Numbered from the stretch's first letter, positions 43,191 through 53,387 are shown. The stretch is 64,000 nt of DNA from Cordylochernes scorpioides (GCA_030710605.1 CP092863.1:112312841-112376840), one strand, 5' to 3'. The notes: generated from the sequence alone by a model not told the origin. Translations and numbers: made by a program.

Positions 43191-44295
43191 AGTGACATGG
43201 ACTCAGAACAGCAGCTTTACACACCCAAGATAGAGGACATTGCTGTGATAGAAATGCATGGAGACATCTGAGGCTCTTCATTGGACACGACAACAACAAT
43301 ACAGTATACACACCCAAGATAGAGGACATTGCTGTGATAGAGATGTACGGAGACATCTGAGTCTCTTCATTGGACACAACAACAACAATACAGTATACAC
43401 CCCCAAGATAGAGAACATTGCTGTGATAGAGATGTACGGAGACATCTGAGGCTCTTCATTGGACACGACAACAACAACAACACAGTATACACATTCAAGA
43501 TAGAGAACATTGCTGTGATAGAGATGTATGGAGACATCTGAGGGTCTTCATTAGACACGACAACAACAATACAGTATACACACCCAAGATAGAGAACATT
43601 GCTGTGATAGAGATGTATGGAGACATCTGAGGGTCTTCATTAGACACGACAACAACAATACAGTATACACACCCAAGATAGAGAATATTGCTGTGATAGA
43701 GATGTATGGAGACATCTGAGGGTCTTCATTAGACACGACAACAACAATACAGTATACATACCCAAGATAGAGAATATTGCTGTGATAGAGATGTATGGAG
43801 ACATCTGAGGGTCTTCATTAGACACGACAACAACAATACAGTATACACACCCAAGATAGAGAACATTGCTGTGATAGAGATGTACGGAGACATCTGAGGC
43901 TCTTCATTGGACACGACAACAACAACAATACAGTATACACACCCAAGATAGAGAACATTGCTGTGATAGAGATGTACGGAGACATCTGAGTCTCTTCATT
44001 GGACACAACAACAAAAATACAGTATACACATCCAAGATAGAGAACATTGTTGTGATAGAGATGTACGGAGACATCTGAGGCTCTTCATTGGACACGACAA
44101 CAACAACAATACAGTATACACATCCAAGATAGAGAACATTGCTGTGATAGAGATGTACGGAGACATCTGAGTCTCTTCATTGGACACAACAACAAAAATA
44201 CAGTATACACATCCAAGATAGAGAACATTGTTGTGATAGAGATGTACGGAGACATCTGAGTCTCTTCATTGGACACGACAACAACAATGTATGAG
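43191..44295 (+). repeat. 89-bp satellite, about twelve units (with CAA microsatellite)
   Basis: Units contain ACACCCAAGATAGAGAACAT, GAGATGTACGGAGACATCTG, CTCTTCATTGGACACGACAA and a variable (CAA)n. Several neighbouring units share diagnostic changes (GGGTCTTCATTAGACACG in four consecutive ones), showing local unit-by-unit amplification. It is the inverse of the 12.1-kb array. Confidence 0.92.
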
Positions 44296-44626
44296 ATAGA
44301 AAACATTAAAATGGGCTTGGCTCATCAGTAGTGGACTAACATTTTATCTAGTTTTTAATCTAGCAGGCCTCTAACACAAGAGCTATTGTGTTGTCGTGTG
44401 GGTTTTAATTACTCGACACTATTTGACATTGTGTGCATTGATCAACCTATATAGCGATTGTGTAATAATGACGTTTGAATAGGTTCCTTTATAATTACTG
44501 GGTGGTCTCAACTGCCATCAGTGATTAAGTTCAACAGTAGTATATTTGATCAAGTGGTGTCGTGGTTGATATAGACATTAATTAAAAGAGAGAAATTGCT
44601 ATAAAGTATCAATGTAAACGATAGCA
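44296..44626. other. Spacer with a GTTCACC-family remnant
   Basis: 44,312-44,335 is the inverted GGCTCATCAGTAGTGGA motif. The rest is unique-looking. Confidence 0.4.
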
Positions 44627-44639
44627 ATGCGTTTCTTTA

Positions 44640-45275
44640 TTCGTAAAAATCTTTGCAAGCTTTCGGATCTTTACAATCCTTCCACAGGCATAGTTTATAT
44701 TTGCAAGCTTTCGGATCTTTACAATCCTTCCACAGGCATAGTTTATCTTTATAAGCTTTCGGATCTTTACAATCCTTCCACAGGCATAGTTTATATTTGC
44801 AAGCTTTCTGATCTTTACAATCCTTCTACAGGCATAGCTTATCTTTGCCAGCTCTCGGATCTTTACAATCCTTCCACAGGCATAGCTTATCTTTGCAAGC
44901 TCTCGGATCTTTACAATCCTTCCACAGGCATAGCTTATCTTTGCAAGCTTTCGGATCTTTACAATCCTTTCACAGGAATAGCTCATCTTTGCAAGCCTTC
45001 GGATCTTTACAATCCTTTCACAGGGATAGCTTATCTTTGCAAGCTTTCGGATCTTTACAATCCTTTCACAGGAATAGCTTATCTTTGCAAGCTTTCGTAT
45101 CTTTACAATCCTTCCACAGGCATAGCTCATCTTTGCAAGCTTTCGGATCTTTACAATCCTTCCACAGGAATAGCTCATCTTTGCAAGCTTTCGGATCTTT
45201 ACAATCCTTTCACAGGAATAGCTTATCTTTGCAAGCTTTCGGATCTTTACAATCCTTCCACAGGCATAGCTTACA
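44640..45275. repeat. 48-bp minisatellite, thirteen units
   Basis: The unit is TTTGCAAGCTTTCGGATCTT + TACAATCCTTCCACAGGCAT + AGCTTATC. Because 48 is a multiple of three, long frames stay open on both strands; the open reading in several frames at once argues against coding. It is followed by a LINE-type 3' end (45,370-45,450). Confidence 0.92.
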
Positions 45276-45460
45276 GCCATTTTATTAATTTTATCAATTT
45301 TATACTTTTTACATTTATTTATCTATATTATATCTTTATATTTATATATAAATCTTATTTATTCATATTTATTCAATTTGTAATTTAACCTTATATAATC
45401 TTACATGAACGATATGTGTAATAAAGAAGTTTCAAACACACTCTTTCTCTCTTTCTTCCA
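45276..45460 (+). mobile_element. LINE-type 3' tail
   Basis: The AT-rich UTR ends CTTATATAATCTTACATGAA and GTAATAAAGAAGTTTCAAAC with a CTTTCTCTCT tail, matching the 3' ends at 6.7 and 30.25 kb. Confidence 0.55.
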
Positions 45461-45517
45461 CATGAATTATATTTATTTACATATTTCTATAAAATAGTGT
45501 TATATATATTGATAGTT

Positions 45518-46075
45518 GAGAATAGTTGATATTTATTCCGATAGATGGCGCAAGCCATTAGCAACTTTCAGTTGCACGATAAGGAGATGCCTTTTTCTTA
45601 ATATATTGATATATAATGACATATTTTATGAAAAAGGCATTTCCTTATCGTGCAACTGAAAGTTGCCGATGGCTTGCGCCATCTATCGGAATAAATATCA
45701 ACTATTCTCGTTTTAATTATTCCAGAATTGGCCAAATACCCATTCTTGATTAATCAAGAAAACCTAACCACGGACGCGTTTCGGCTGTTGGCCCTCATCA
45801 GCGTGGTGCAAGCTGTACCTCAACGACCAAAAAACTGGTCCTTCAGGGATCCTGAAAAATCATGAAACGGGTAGTTAAGGCCAGAATTGCGTGAGACCGC
45901 GACACAATGTGAAAAAATAGTACAAATGTGACATTGTACTGGGATAAGGTGCATAAATTATGAAAAAGGCATCTCCTTATCGTGCAACTGAAAGTTGCTG
46001 ATGGCTTGCGCCATTTATCGGAATAAATATCAACTATTCTCGTTGATTTTTAATTATTCCAGAATATTCCAGATA
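45518..46075. mobile_element. Penelope-like terminal repeats: inverted plus tandem copies with hammerhead
   Basis: A terminal-repeat module (AAAAAGGCAT(T/C)TCCTTATCG, GTGCAACTGAAAGTTGC, GATGGCTTGCGCCAT) occurs inverted at 45,518-45,608, direct at 45,626-45,705 and direct again from 45,958, the last two 332 bp apart. The hammerhead ribozyme lies between the two direct copies. An inverted partial copy followed by tandem copies is the expected organisation of Penelope-like pLTRs. No RT or GIY-YIG gene is present, so this is a non-autonomous or deleted unit. Confidence 0.65.
45767..45807 (-). ncRNA. Hammerhead ribozyme, copy 2 (stem II eroded)
   Basis: On the minus strand, stem I ACCACG pairs with CGTGGT (6 bp). 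Next come core CTGATGA, stem II region GGGCCAACAGCC, core GAAA, then ACGCGT and cleavage base C (GUC triplet). Compared with the 10.4-kb copy, the outermost stem I pair is A-T instead of T-A, a compensatory change. Stem II has lost one base and pairs for only two positions before a G-G mismatch, so activity is doubtful. Confidence 0.75.
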
Positions 46076-46271
46076 TATGCAAAAAATGTTTCTAAAGGTT
46101 ACTTACCTTGATGTAGAAAGTACAGAAAAACCGGGGAATTTGATGTCCTTATGTCCCAGAACAACTATAACGAACACAAAGTATGAGGAACTGTGTATAG
46201 GGAATTATATATGTACAGAAAGTCTATCTATACTATACACTATTATGATGCATTAGCGGGCCATCTGTTAT

Positions 46272-46695
46272 GAAAATTCGAAACTATTATAGACGCGTAT
46301 GGAGGGTTCATCACTGATGAGCCAGGCTCTCTCCCATTAATTTTTCCATTGCAGTAAAGACAATAGATATTTGAATGTAATTCTACTGTCCTATAAGCTT
46401 ATGTCCATAGTTTACTTGAAAACCATTTCTAAGATTCCATCCCTCAGTGTAGCATATAAAAGCAGAATGATCCAATACAGTATTAGAGCTCTGAGAAGCG
46501 GTCCGAAACCGCTGGGAGGGTTCACCACTGATGAGCCAAGCCCTCCCAATATATTTTTTCATCGCAGTAAGGACAGTAGAAATTCGTTTTATGTATATAA
46601 GAAACATTCGCGCTTTTAAATCCTTTTATTTTATACAATAGTAATTGTTTAATTTTTAAAATAATCATACGCGTCTATAATAGTTTCGAATTTTC
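46272..46695. mobile_element. Inverted-repeat DNA transposon, 424 bp
   Basis: Perfect ~30-bp inverted ends, GAAAATTCGAAACTATTATA at the left with its inverse at the right, both including ACGCGT. Inside are two copies of the GGTTCA(C/T)CACTGATGAGCC block (46,305 and 46,520) and AACATTCGCGCTTTTAAATC. This is the most complete member of the family seen at 9.8, 13.0, 13.2 and 24.3 kb. It is duplicated at 49,290-49,713. Confidence 0.8.
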
Positions 46696-46799
46696 ACTAT
46701 ACGCTATATACATACTAAGGCCTATATATATATACACTAGCATAGAATTATGTTTTTACATCTGTGGGTAATCAACTGGTGTGCTTATACTGCTGTTCT

Positions 46800-47350
46800 T
46801 GGCAACCTGGTTCGAATCCCGAATCGATCTTTTTTTTTTTTTTTTAAATAGTAAATTGCTCGTTAGTGGCTTCCAGATTCTCGTACAAGTCGAATCCTAC
46901 CAGTGCGGGACAAGTAACCAAATAGGACTCTGGCACCATATAAATACCCATATCGAACTCAGTCTATATATATATGGTGTGTGTACATACAGCTTAGACA
47001 GTTTATTATTATAATCACGTGGTGCAGACTATGATCATCTTGAAAATATCATCATTAACCCAATGATAATCATGATGTGTATTTAGCGATTTTTTTTTAC
47101 TCTAAGTGCATTATATGTCTACACATTTAGAAAACAGTTAGACTTTTATACTTAAAAGTGTGTGCCAGAGTCCCATTTAGTTACTAGCACTCACTGATGA
47201 AGTTGGACGTTTGAAAGAATCTGGAGCCATTGAAGCAATTTTTTTCTTTAGAAAAAAAAAAAGAGGGAGAGGGTGAGGGCTCAATGAAGGATTCGTTCCC
47301 GGGTATTGGCTGTCGAAAATTGACGATATATACCAATCGTCCACTAACCT
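46800..47350. mobile_element. Two SINE family B copies, tail to tail
   Basis: 46,800-47,083 (plus) has the B-box GGTTCGAATCCC, a poly-T tract and the TGCGGGACAAGTAACCAAAT body. 47,085-47,349 (minus) has GGATTCGTTCCCGGGTATTG and the matching body. Both are diverged from the 21.6-kb copy. They are repeated in the second segmental copy at +3,016 to +3,018. Confidence 0.65.
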
Positions 47351-47384
47351 GCTAAAATAAAAAATAAAATTTAAAAAAAAAAAC

Positions 47385-47456
47385 ATCCCAGCCGGGACTC
47401 GAACCCGGGACCTTTGGATTAGAAGTCCAACGCGCTATCCACTGCGCTACTGGGAC
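47385..47456 (-). tRNA. tRNA-Arg(UCU), copy 1
   Basis: The 72-nt cloverleaf has acceptor GTCCCAG/CTGGGAT (outer G-U pair), D arm GCGC/GCGC, anticodon stem TTGGA/TCCAA with loop CTTCTAA (anticodon TCT), and T arm CCGGG-TTCGAGT-CCCGG. The A box TAGCGCAGTGG and B box GGTTCGAGTCC are intact, and a long T-run terminator follows. No intron. This is the best candidate for a functional gene in the window. Confidence 0.95.
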
Positions 47457-47680
47457 ATTAGATAAACGTTCCGACTGGTTTTACTGTAAAGTGAATTCTC
47501 ATGTAGAAACCAGTTTAATAGTTGAAAATACTGGGGTCAGAACTCCTTTTGCTTCTTCTACTCACTGTTGTGGTGGAATTGTGCAAGTAACGGTGGCCAG
47601 TGAAGCATTCCCTAGATTCTGTTTGTCCATCACGAGAAATTCTTTAATCACCATCTTGCCTTCAAGCAACAACTTTTTAA

Positions 47681-47988
47681 AATTATTATTATCCCTAGTA
47701 TACTTGGTACAGGCCATGATAATCATGGTGGATAAGAAGTTGGCAACTGCTTCTACTTTAAGTGCACCACATGTCTACACACGTAAAAAGCAGATCGACA
47801 TTTGCACTTACAAATGTGCCAGAGTTTGGTTACTTGCACTCGCTGGTGGGGTTGAACTTTTGCAAGAATCGGGGGTCATTGGAGAATTTTTTTTTATATA
47901 TTAGAAAAAAGTGCCGAATGCGGGATTGGATTCCGGGTCGTAGCGGTTGAAAACCAACGGTTTAGACCATCCTTCCACCGACCCCCGC
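47681..47988 (-). mobile_element. SINE family B, full length
   Basis: On the minus strand the head (GTCGGTGGAAGGATGGTCTA, then GTTGGTTTTCAACCGCTACG and a degraded B box GGAATCCAATCCC) is followed by the A/T tract. The body (AAGTTCAACCCCACCAGCGA) ends ACTAGGGATAATAATAAT. The best-preserved member of the family. Confidence 0.8.
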
Positions 47989-48329
47989 AGCAACAATTAA
48001 TTTGGTTGACTTCACAAATCTTAAGTTGTTGAGGTCCATTAGCTTACATAGTTGATACAGAAGTTTAGGCACACAAGGAATAACAAAGTTCGAAATCAAA
48101 TCACTTGTTTTGACAAGTCCAAATATCAAACTATATCGCATTTCCAGTTTGTCAAAATGACCGAAAGTCAAAATATCAGCCATTCAATACCATTCAATCC
48201 TGTTCCAGTCCCAAAAAAAAAAAAAAAATACTAGGTACCCATCTTAAAAAGAACAACCCCTAGCTTATGATATATTTACAATGGATACTATTTTTGAAAT
48301 AAATTTATTTCTCTATCTCTCTCTCTTCA

Positions 48330-48810
48330 ATGGGATGAACGATGTGTGATCTGTGATGTGATCTGTGAACGATGACACCCTGGCCAACCTGGCGTCTGCC
48401 AAGACACATATCTATAAGTACTTCCTCGATGTGGAACTGAGGAGTGAAGACCTTGTCTGGAGGAGAACTCTCTCAAGGTGGGGAAACCTTCCTTGCTGAA
48501 GAAATTTGTACACGTACACAACTATATATATATTCCTCTACATTTTATATACCCTTTATTTTATAATTTTATTTTCCATATTTGTAAAATTTGATTAAAA
48601 GAATCAATTAAATTGTTTAAATTGTCAAAAAAAAAAAAGTCTTCTGTGGGAAAGAACTCTCGCAGTCCACCGGTGGCGGAGTCTTTCCCGCGGTGGGCGC
48701 CACCAATGACAACACATTGTATATATAATTATATATGTATGTATATTTATGAATTATTTTATATATTTATATATAATAAAGGACTGCGGCGTATGATTAT
48801 AAAACAACAC
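48330..48810 (+). pseudogene. Family C coding fragment and LINE 3' tail
   Basis: 48,375-48,497 encodes the family C peptide in a continuous frame (ASAKTHIYKYFLDVELRS, then EDLVWRRTLSRWGNLPC and a stop). 48,645-48,790 is the other LINE-type 3' end with GGAAAGAACTCTCGCAGTCC, GCCACCAATGACAAC and an AT-rich UTR. Repeated at 51,345-51,825. Confidence 0.55.
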
Positions 48811-48952
48811 TTAAAATTTCACGGCATAAGTTTATTTTCTGTGAAAAATCAATATTTATTTCAAAGAGAAATATTTACTATTTCTAACTTTTTTGGATGA
48901 AGTATGAAAGGGTGAAAATATGAAGAGTAATGGCGAACGGAAAAATAAAAGT

Positions 48953-49026
48953 GTCCAGGGGCGGGAATCGAACCCACAACGTTCCGCTTACCGGGCAGAT
49001 GCCATGTCCACTAGGCTACCCTGGAC
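48953..49026 (-). tRNA. tRNA-like sequence, anticodon GGU, first unit
   Basis: Same fold as at 31.05 kb, with T arm GTGGG-TTCGATT-CCCGC, intact A and B boxes and TTTT two bases downstream. An extra inverted repeat (CGAACGGAAAAATA / TATTTTTCCGTTCG) flanks the tRNA-like sequence on both sides, extending the hairpin. C33 and anticodon GGU argue against a role in translation. Confidence 0.65.
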
Positions 49027-50400
49027 GTATTTTTCCGTTCGTAAATATCAACTATTCTCGTTGATTTTTAATTATTCCAGAATATTCCAGATATATGCAA
49101 AAAATGTTTCTAAAGGTTACTTACCTTGATGTAGAAAGTACAGAAAAACCGGGGAATTTGATGTCCTTATGTCCCAGAACAACTATAACGAACACAAAGT
49201 ATGAGGAACTGTGTATAGGGAATTATATATGTACAGAAAGTCTATCTATACTATACACTATTATGATGCATTAGCGGGCCATCTGTTATGAAAATTCGAA
49301 ACTATTATAGACGCGTATGGAGGGTTCATCACTGATGAGCCAGGCTCTCTCCCATTAATTTTTCCATTGCAGTAAAGACAATAGATATTTGAATGTAATT
49401 CTACTGTCCTATAAGCTTATGTCCATAGTTTACTTGAAAACCATTTCTAAGATTCCATCCCTCAGTGTAGCATATAAAAGCAGAATGATCCAATACAGTA
49501 TTAGAGCTCTGAGAAGCGGTCCGAAACCGCTGGGAGGGTTCACCACTGATGAGCCAAGCCCTCCCAATATATTTTTTCATCGCAGTAAGGACAGTAGAAA
49601 TTCGTTTTATGTATATAAGAAACATTCGCGCTTTTAAATCCTTTTATTTTATACAATAGTAATTGTTTAATTTTTAAAATAATCATACGCGTCTATAATA
49701 GTTTCGAATTTTCACTATACGCTATATACATACTAAGGCCTATATATATATACACTAGCATAGAATTATGTTTTTACATCTGTGGGTAATCAACTGGTGT
49801 GCTTATACTGCTGTTCTTGGCAACCTGGTTCGAATCCCGAATCGATCTTTTTTTTTTTTTTTTAAATAGTAAATTGCTCGTTAGTGGCTTCCAGATTCTC
49901 GTACAAGTCGAATCCTACCAGTGCGGGACAAGTAACCAAATAGGACTCTGGCACCATATAAATACCCATATCGAACTCAGTCTATATATATATGGTGTGT
50001 GTACATACAGCTTAGACAGTTTATTATTATAATCACGTGGTGCAGACTATGATCATCTTGAAAATATCATCATTAACCCAATGATAATCATGATGTGTAT
50101 TTAGCGATTTTTTTTTACTCTAAGTGCATTATATGTCTACACATTTAGAAAACAGTTAGACTTTTATACTTAAAAGTGTGTGCCAGAGTCCCATTTAGTT
50201 ACTAGCACTCACTGATGAAGTTGGACGTTTGAAAGAATCTGGAGCCATTGAAGCAATTTTTTTCTTTAGAAAAAAAAAAGAGGGAGAGGGTGAGGGCTCA
50301 ATGAAGGATTCGTTCCCGGGTATTGGCTGTCGAAAATTGACGATATATACCAATCGTCCACTAACCTGCTAAAATAAAAAATAAAATTTAAAAAAAAAAC

Positions 50401-50472
50401 ATCCCAGCCGGGACTCGAACCCGGGACCTTTGGATTAGAAGTCCAACGCGCTATCCACTGCGCTACTGGGAC
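50401..50472 (-). tRNA. tRNA-Arg(UCU), copy 2
   Basis: Identical in sequence to 47,385-47,456, with the same flanks, A and B boxes and T-run terminator. It arose by the 3-kb duplication. Confidence 0.95.
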
Positions 50473-51966
50473 ATTAGATAAACGTTCCGACTGGTTTTAC
50501 TGTAAAGTGAATTCTCATGTAGAAACCAGTTTAATAGTTGAAAATACTGGGGTCAGAACTCCTTTTGCTTCTTCTACTCACTGTTGTGGTGGAATTGTGC
50601 AAGTAACGGTGGCCAGTGAAGCATTCCCTAGATTCTGTTTGTCCATCACGAGAAATTCTTTAATCACCATCTTGCCTTCAAGCAACAACTTTTTAAAATT
50701 ATTATTATCCCTAGTATACTTGGTACAGGCCATGATAATCATGGTGGATAAGAAGTTGGCAACTGCTTCTACTTTAAGTGCACCACATGTCTACACACGT
50801 AAAAAGCAGATCGACATTTGCACTTACAAATGTGCCAGAGTTTGGTTACTTGCACTCGCTGGTGGGGTTGAACTTTTGCAAGAATCGGGGGTCATTGGAG
50901 AATTTTTTTTTATATATTAGAAAAAAGTGCCGAATGCGGGATTGGATTCCGGGTCGTAGCGGTTGAAAACCAACGGTTTAGACCATCCTTCCACCGACCC
51001 CCGCAGCAACAATTAATTTGGTTGACTTCACAAATCTTAAGTTGTTGAGGTCCATTAGCTTACATAGTTGATACAGAAGTTTAGGCACACAAGGAATAAC
51101 AAAGTTCGAAATCAAATCACTTGTTTTGACAAGTCCAAATATCAAACTATATCGCATTTCCAGTTTGTCAAAATGACCGAAAGTCAAAATATCAGCCATT
51201 CAATACCATTCAATCCTGTCACAGTCCCAAAAAAAAAAAAAATTACTAGGTACCCATCTTAAAAAGAACAACCCCTAGCTTATGATATATTTACAATGGA
51301 TAATATTTTTGAAATAAATTTATTTCTCTATCTCTCTCTCTTCAATGGGATGAACGATGTGTGATCTGTGATGTGATCTGTGAACGATGACACCCTGGCC
51401 AACCTGGCGTCTGCCAAGACACATATCTATAAGTACTTCCTCGATGTGGAACTGAGGAGTGAAGACCTTGTCTGGAGGAGAACTCTCTCAAGGTGGGGAA
51501 ACCTTCCTTGCTGAAGATATTTGTACACGTACACAACTATATATATATTCCTCTACATTTTATATACCCTTTATTTTATAATTTTATTTTCCATATTTGT
51601 AAAATTTGATTAAAAGAATCAATTAAATTGTTTAAATTGTCAAAAAAAAAAAGTCTTCTGTGGGAAAGAACTCTCGCAGTCCACCGGTGGCGGAGTCTTT
51701 CCCGCGGTGGGCGCCACCAATGACAACACATTGTATATATAATTATATATGTATGTATATTTATGAATTATTTTATATATTTATATATAATAAAGGACTG
51801 CGGCGTATGATTATAAAACAACACTTAAAATTTCACGGCATAAGTTTATTTTCTGTGAAAAATCAATATTTATTTCAAAGAGAAATATTTACTATTTCTA
51901 ACTTTTTTGGATGAAGTATGAAAGGGTGAAAATATGAAGAGTAATGGCGAACGGAAAAATAAAAGT

Positions 51967-52040
51967 GTCCAGGGGCGGGAATCGAACCCACAACGTTCCG
52001 CTTACCGGGCAGATGCCATGTCCACTAGGCTACCCTGGAC
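51967..52040 (-). tRNA. tRNA-like unit 2 (array unit 1)
   Basis: Identical to 48,953-49,026; intact A box and B box (GGTTCGATTCC). Confidence 0.65.
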
Positions 52041-52264
52041 GTATTTTTCCGTTCGTAAATAATACTTAAAGTAACTTATAATACAATATAAAGGACTGCG
52101 GCGTATGATTATAAAACAACACTTAAAGTTTCACCGCATAAGTTTCTTTTCTGTGAAAAATCAATATTTATTTCAAAGAGAAATATTTACTATTTCTAAC
52201 TTTTTTGGATGAAGTATGAAAGGGTGAAAATATGAAGAGTAATGGCGAACGGAAAAATAAAAGT

Positions 52265-52338
52265 GTCCAGGGGCGGGAATCGAACCCACAACGTTCCGCT
52301 TACCGGGCAGATGCCATGTCCACTAGGCTACCCTGGAC
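52265..52338 (-). tRNA. tRNA-like unit 3 (array unit 2)
   Basis: Intact A and B boxes; same fold and predicted anticodon GGU. Confidence 0.65.
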
Positions 52339-52562
52339 GTATTTTTCCGTTCGTAAATAATACTTAAAGTAACTTATAATACATTATAAAGGACTGCGGC
52401 GTATGATTATAAAACAACACTTAAAGTTTCACCGCATAAGTTTCTTTTCTGTGAAAAATCAATATCTATTTCAAAGAGAAATATTTACTATTTCTAACTT
52501 TTTTGGATGAAGTATGAAAGGGTGAAAATATGAAGAGTAATGGCGAACGGAAAAATAAAAGT

Positions 52563-52636
52563 GTCCAGGGGCGGGAATCGTACCCACAACGTTCCGCTTA
52601 CCGGGCAGATGCCATGTCCACTAGGCTACCCTGGAC
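52563..52636 (-). pseudogene. tRNA-like unit 4 (array unit 3), B-box mutant
   Basis: The T-loop reads TACGATT instead of TTCGATT, changing the invariant U55 and the B box to GGTACGATTCC. Probably poorly transcribed by Pol III. Confidence 0.65.
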
Positions 52637-52861
52637 GTATTTTTCCCGTTCGTAAATAATACTTAAAGTAACTTATAATACATTATAAAGGACTGCGGCG
52701 TATGATTATAAAACAACACTTAAAGTTTCACCGCATAAGTTTCTTTTCTGTGAAAAATCAATATTTATTTCAAAGAGAAATATTTACTATTTCTAACTTT
52801 TTTGGATGAAGTATGAAAGGGTGAAAATATGAAGAGTAATGGCGAACGGAAAAATAAAAGT

Positions 52862-52935
52862 GTCCAGGGGCGGGAATCGAACCCACAACGTTCCGCTTAC
52901 CGGGCAGATGCCATGTCCACTAGGCTACCCTGGAC
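52862..52935 (-). tRNA. tRNA-like unit 5 (array unit 4)
   Basis: Intact A and B boxes; same fold. Confidence 0.65.
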
Positions 52936-53159
52936 GTATTTTTCCGTTCGTAAATAATACTTAAAGTAACTTATAATACATTATAAAGGACTGCGGCGTA
53001 TGATTATAAAACAACACTTAAAGTTTCACCGCATAAGTTTCTTTTCTGTGAAAAATCAATATCTATTTCAAAGAGAAATATTTACTATTTCTAACTTTTT
53101 TGGATGAAGTATGAAAGGGTGAAAATATGAAGAGTAATGGCGAACGGAAAAATAAAAGT

Positions 53160-53233
53160 GTCCAGGGGCGGGAATCGTACCCACAACGTTCCGCTTACCG
53201 GGCAGATGCCATGTCCACTAGGCTACCCTGGAC
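53160..53233 (-). pseudogene. tRNA-like unit 6 (array unit 5), B-box mutant
   Basis: Carries the same TACGATT change as the unit at 52,563. Confidence 0.65.
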
Positions 53234-53387
53234 GTATTTTTCCCGTTCGTAAATAATACTTAAAGTAACTTATAATACATTATAAAGGACTGCGGCGTAT
53301 GATTATAAAACAACACTTAAAGTTTCACCGCATAAGTTTTAAAATATAAAAATATTAATTAGTTCTCTATATTCAAAATGAATAATA

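Larger units (their letters stand above)
46024..49041. repeat. ~3.02-kb segmental duplication, copy 1
   Basis: Begins TAAATATCAACTATTCTCG inside the Penelope-like terminus and ends at the tRNA-like unit (TTTTTCCGTTCG). The next base starts copy 2 with the same TAAATATCAACTATTCTCG. It contains a 424-bp inverted-repeat element, two tail-to-tail SINEs, tRNA-Arg, SINE family B, a family C fragment, a LINE 3' tail and one tRNA-like unit. Confidence 0.92.
49042..52055. repeat. ~3.02-kb segmental duplication, copy 2
   Basis: Matches 46,024-49,041 at an offset of 3,018 bp falling to 3,015 bp through small indels in homopolymers. Differences I see are few: 'tgttcc' against 'tgtcac' near 48,200/51,218, GATACTATT against GATAATATT, GAAGAAATT against GAAGATATT, and poly-A length changes. 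It is head-to-tail with copy 1. Confidence 0.92.
51793..53340. repeat. 298-bp satellite whose monomer carries a tRNA-like gene
   Basis: Unit starts (AAGGACTGCGGCGTATGATT) lie at 51,793, 52,091, 52,389, 52,688, 52,986 and 53,285, spaced 298-299 bp. Each full unit has the left-arm sequence (ATGAAGAGTAATGGCGAACG), the tRNA-like gene and a CGTTCGTAAATAATACTTAA spacer; the last unit is cut at 53,340. Units three and five share ATATCTATTT, a B-box change and TTTCCCGTTCG. A two-unit (~597 bp) higher-order repeat is therefore forming. Confidence 0.93.

Noticed and set aside
44609-45388. 16-residue repeat proteins on both strands
   Set aside because: The 48-bp minisatellite is open in at least three frames on two strands, as expected for a stop-free unit of length divisible by three.
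46511-46560. CTGATGAG in the GGTTCACCACTGATGAGCC family as another hammerhead core
   Set aside because: No GAAA core follows CTGATGA at a suitable distance. A circularly permuted reading with the upstream CGAAACC gives no stem I hairpin, so only the separate GGGAGGG/CCCTCCC stem is supported.
48953-49026. Functional tRNA-Thr(GGU)
   Set aside because: Animals normally read these codons with AGU, position 33 is C instead of the near-universal U, and all copies sit in repeats. Retained as tRNA-like only.
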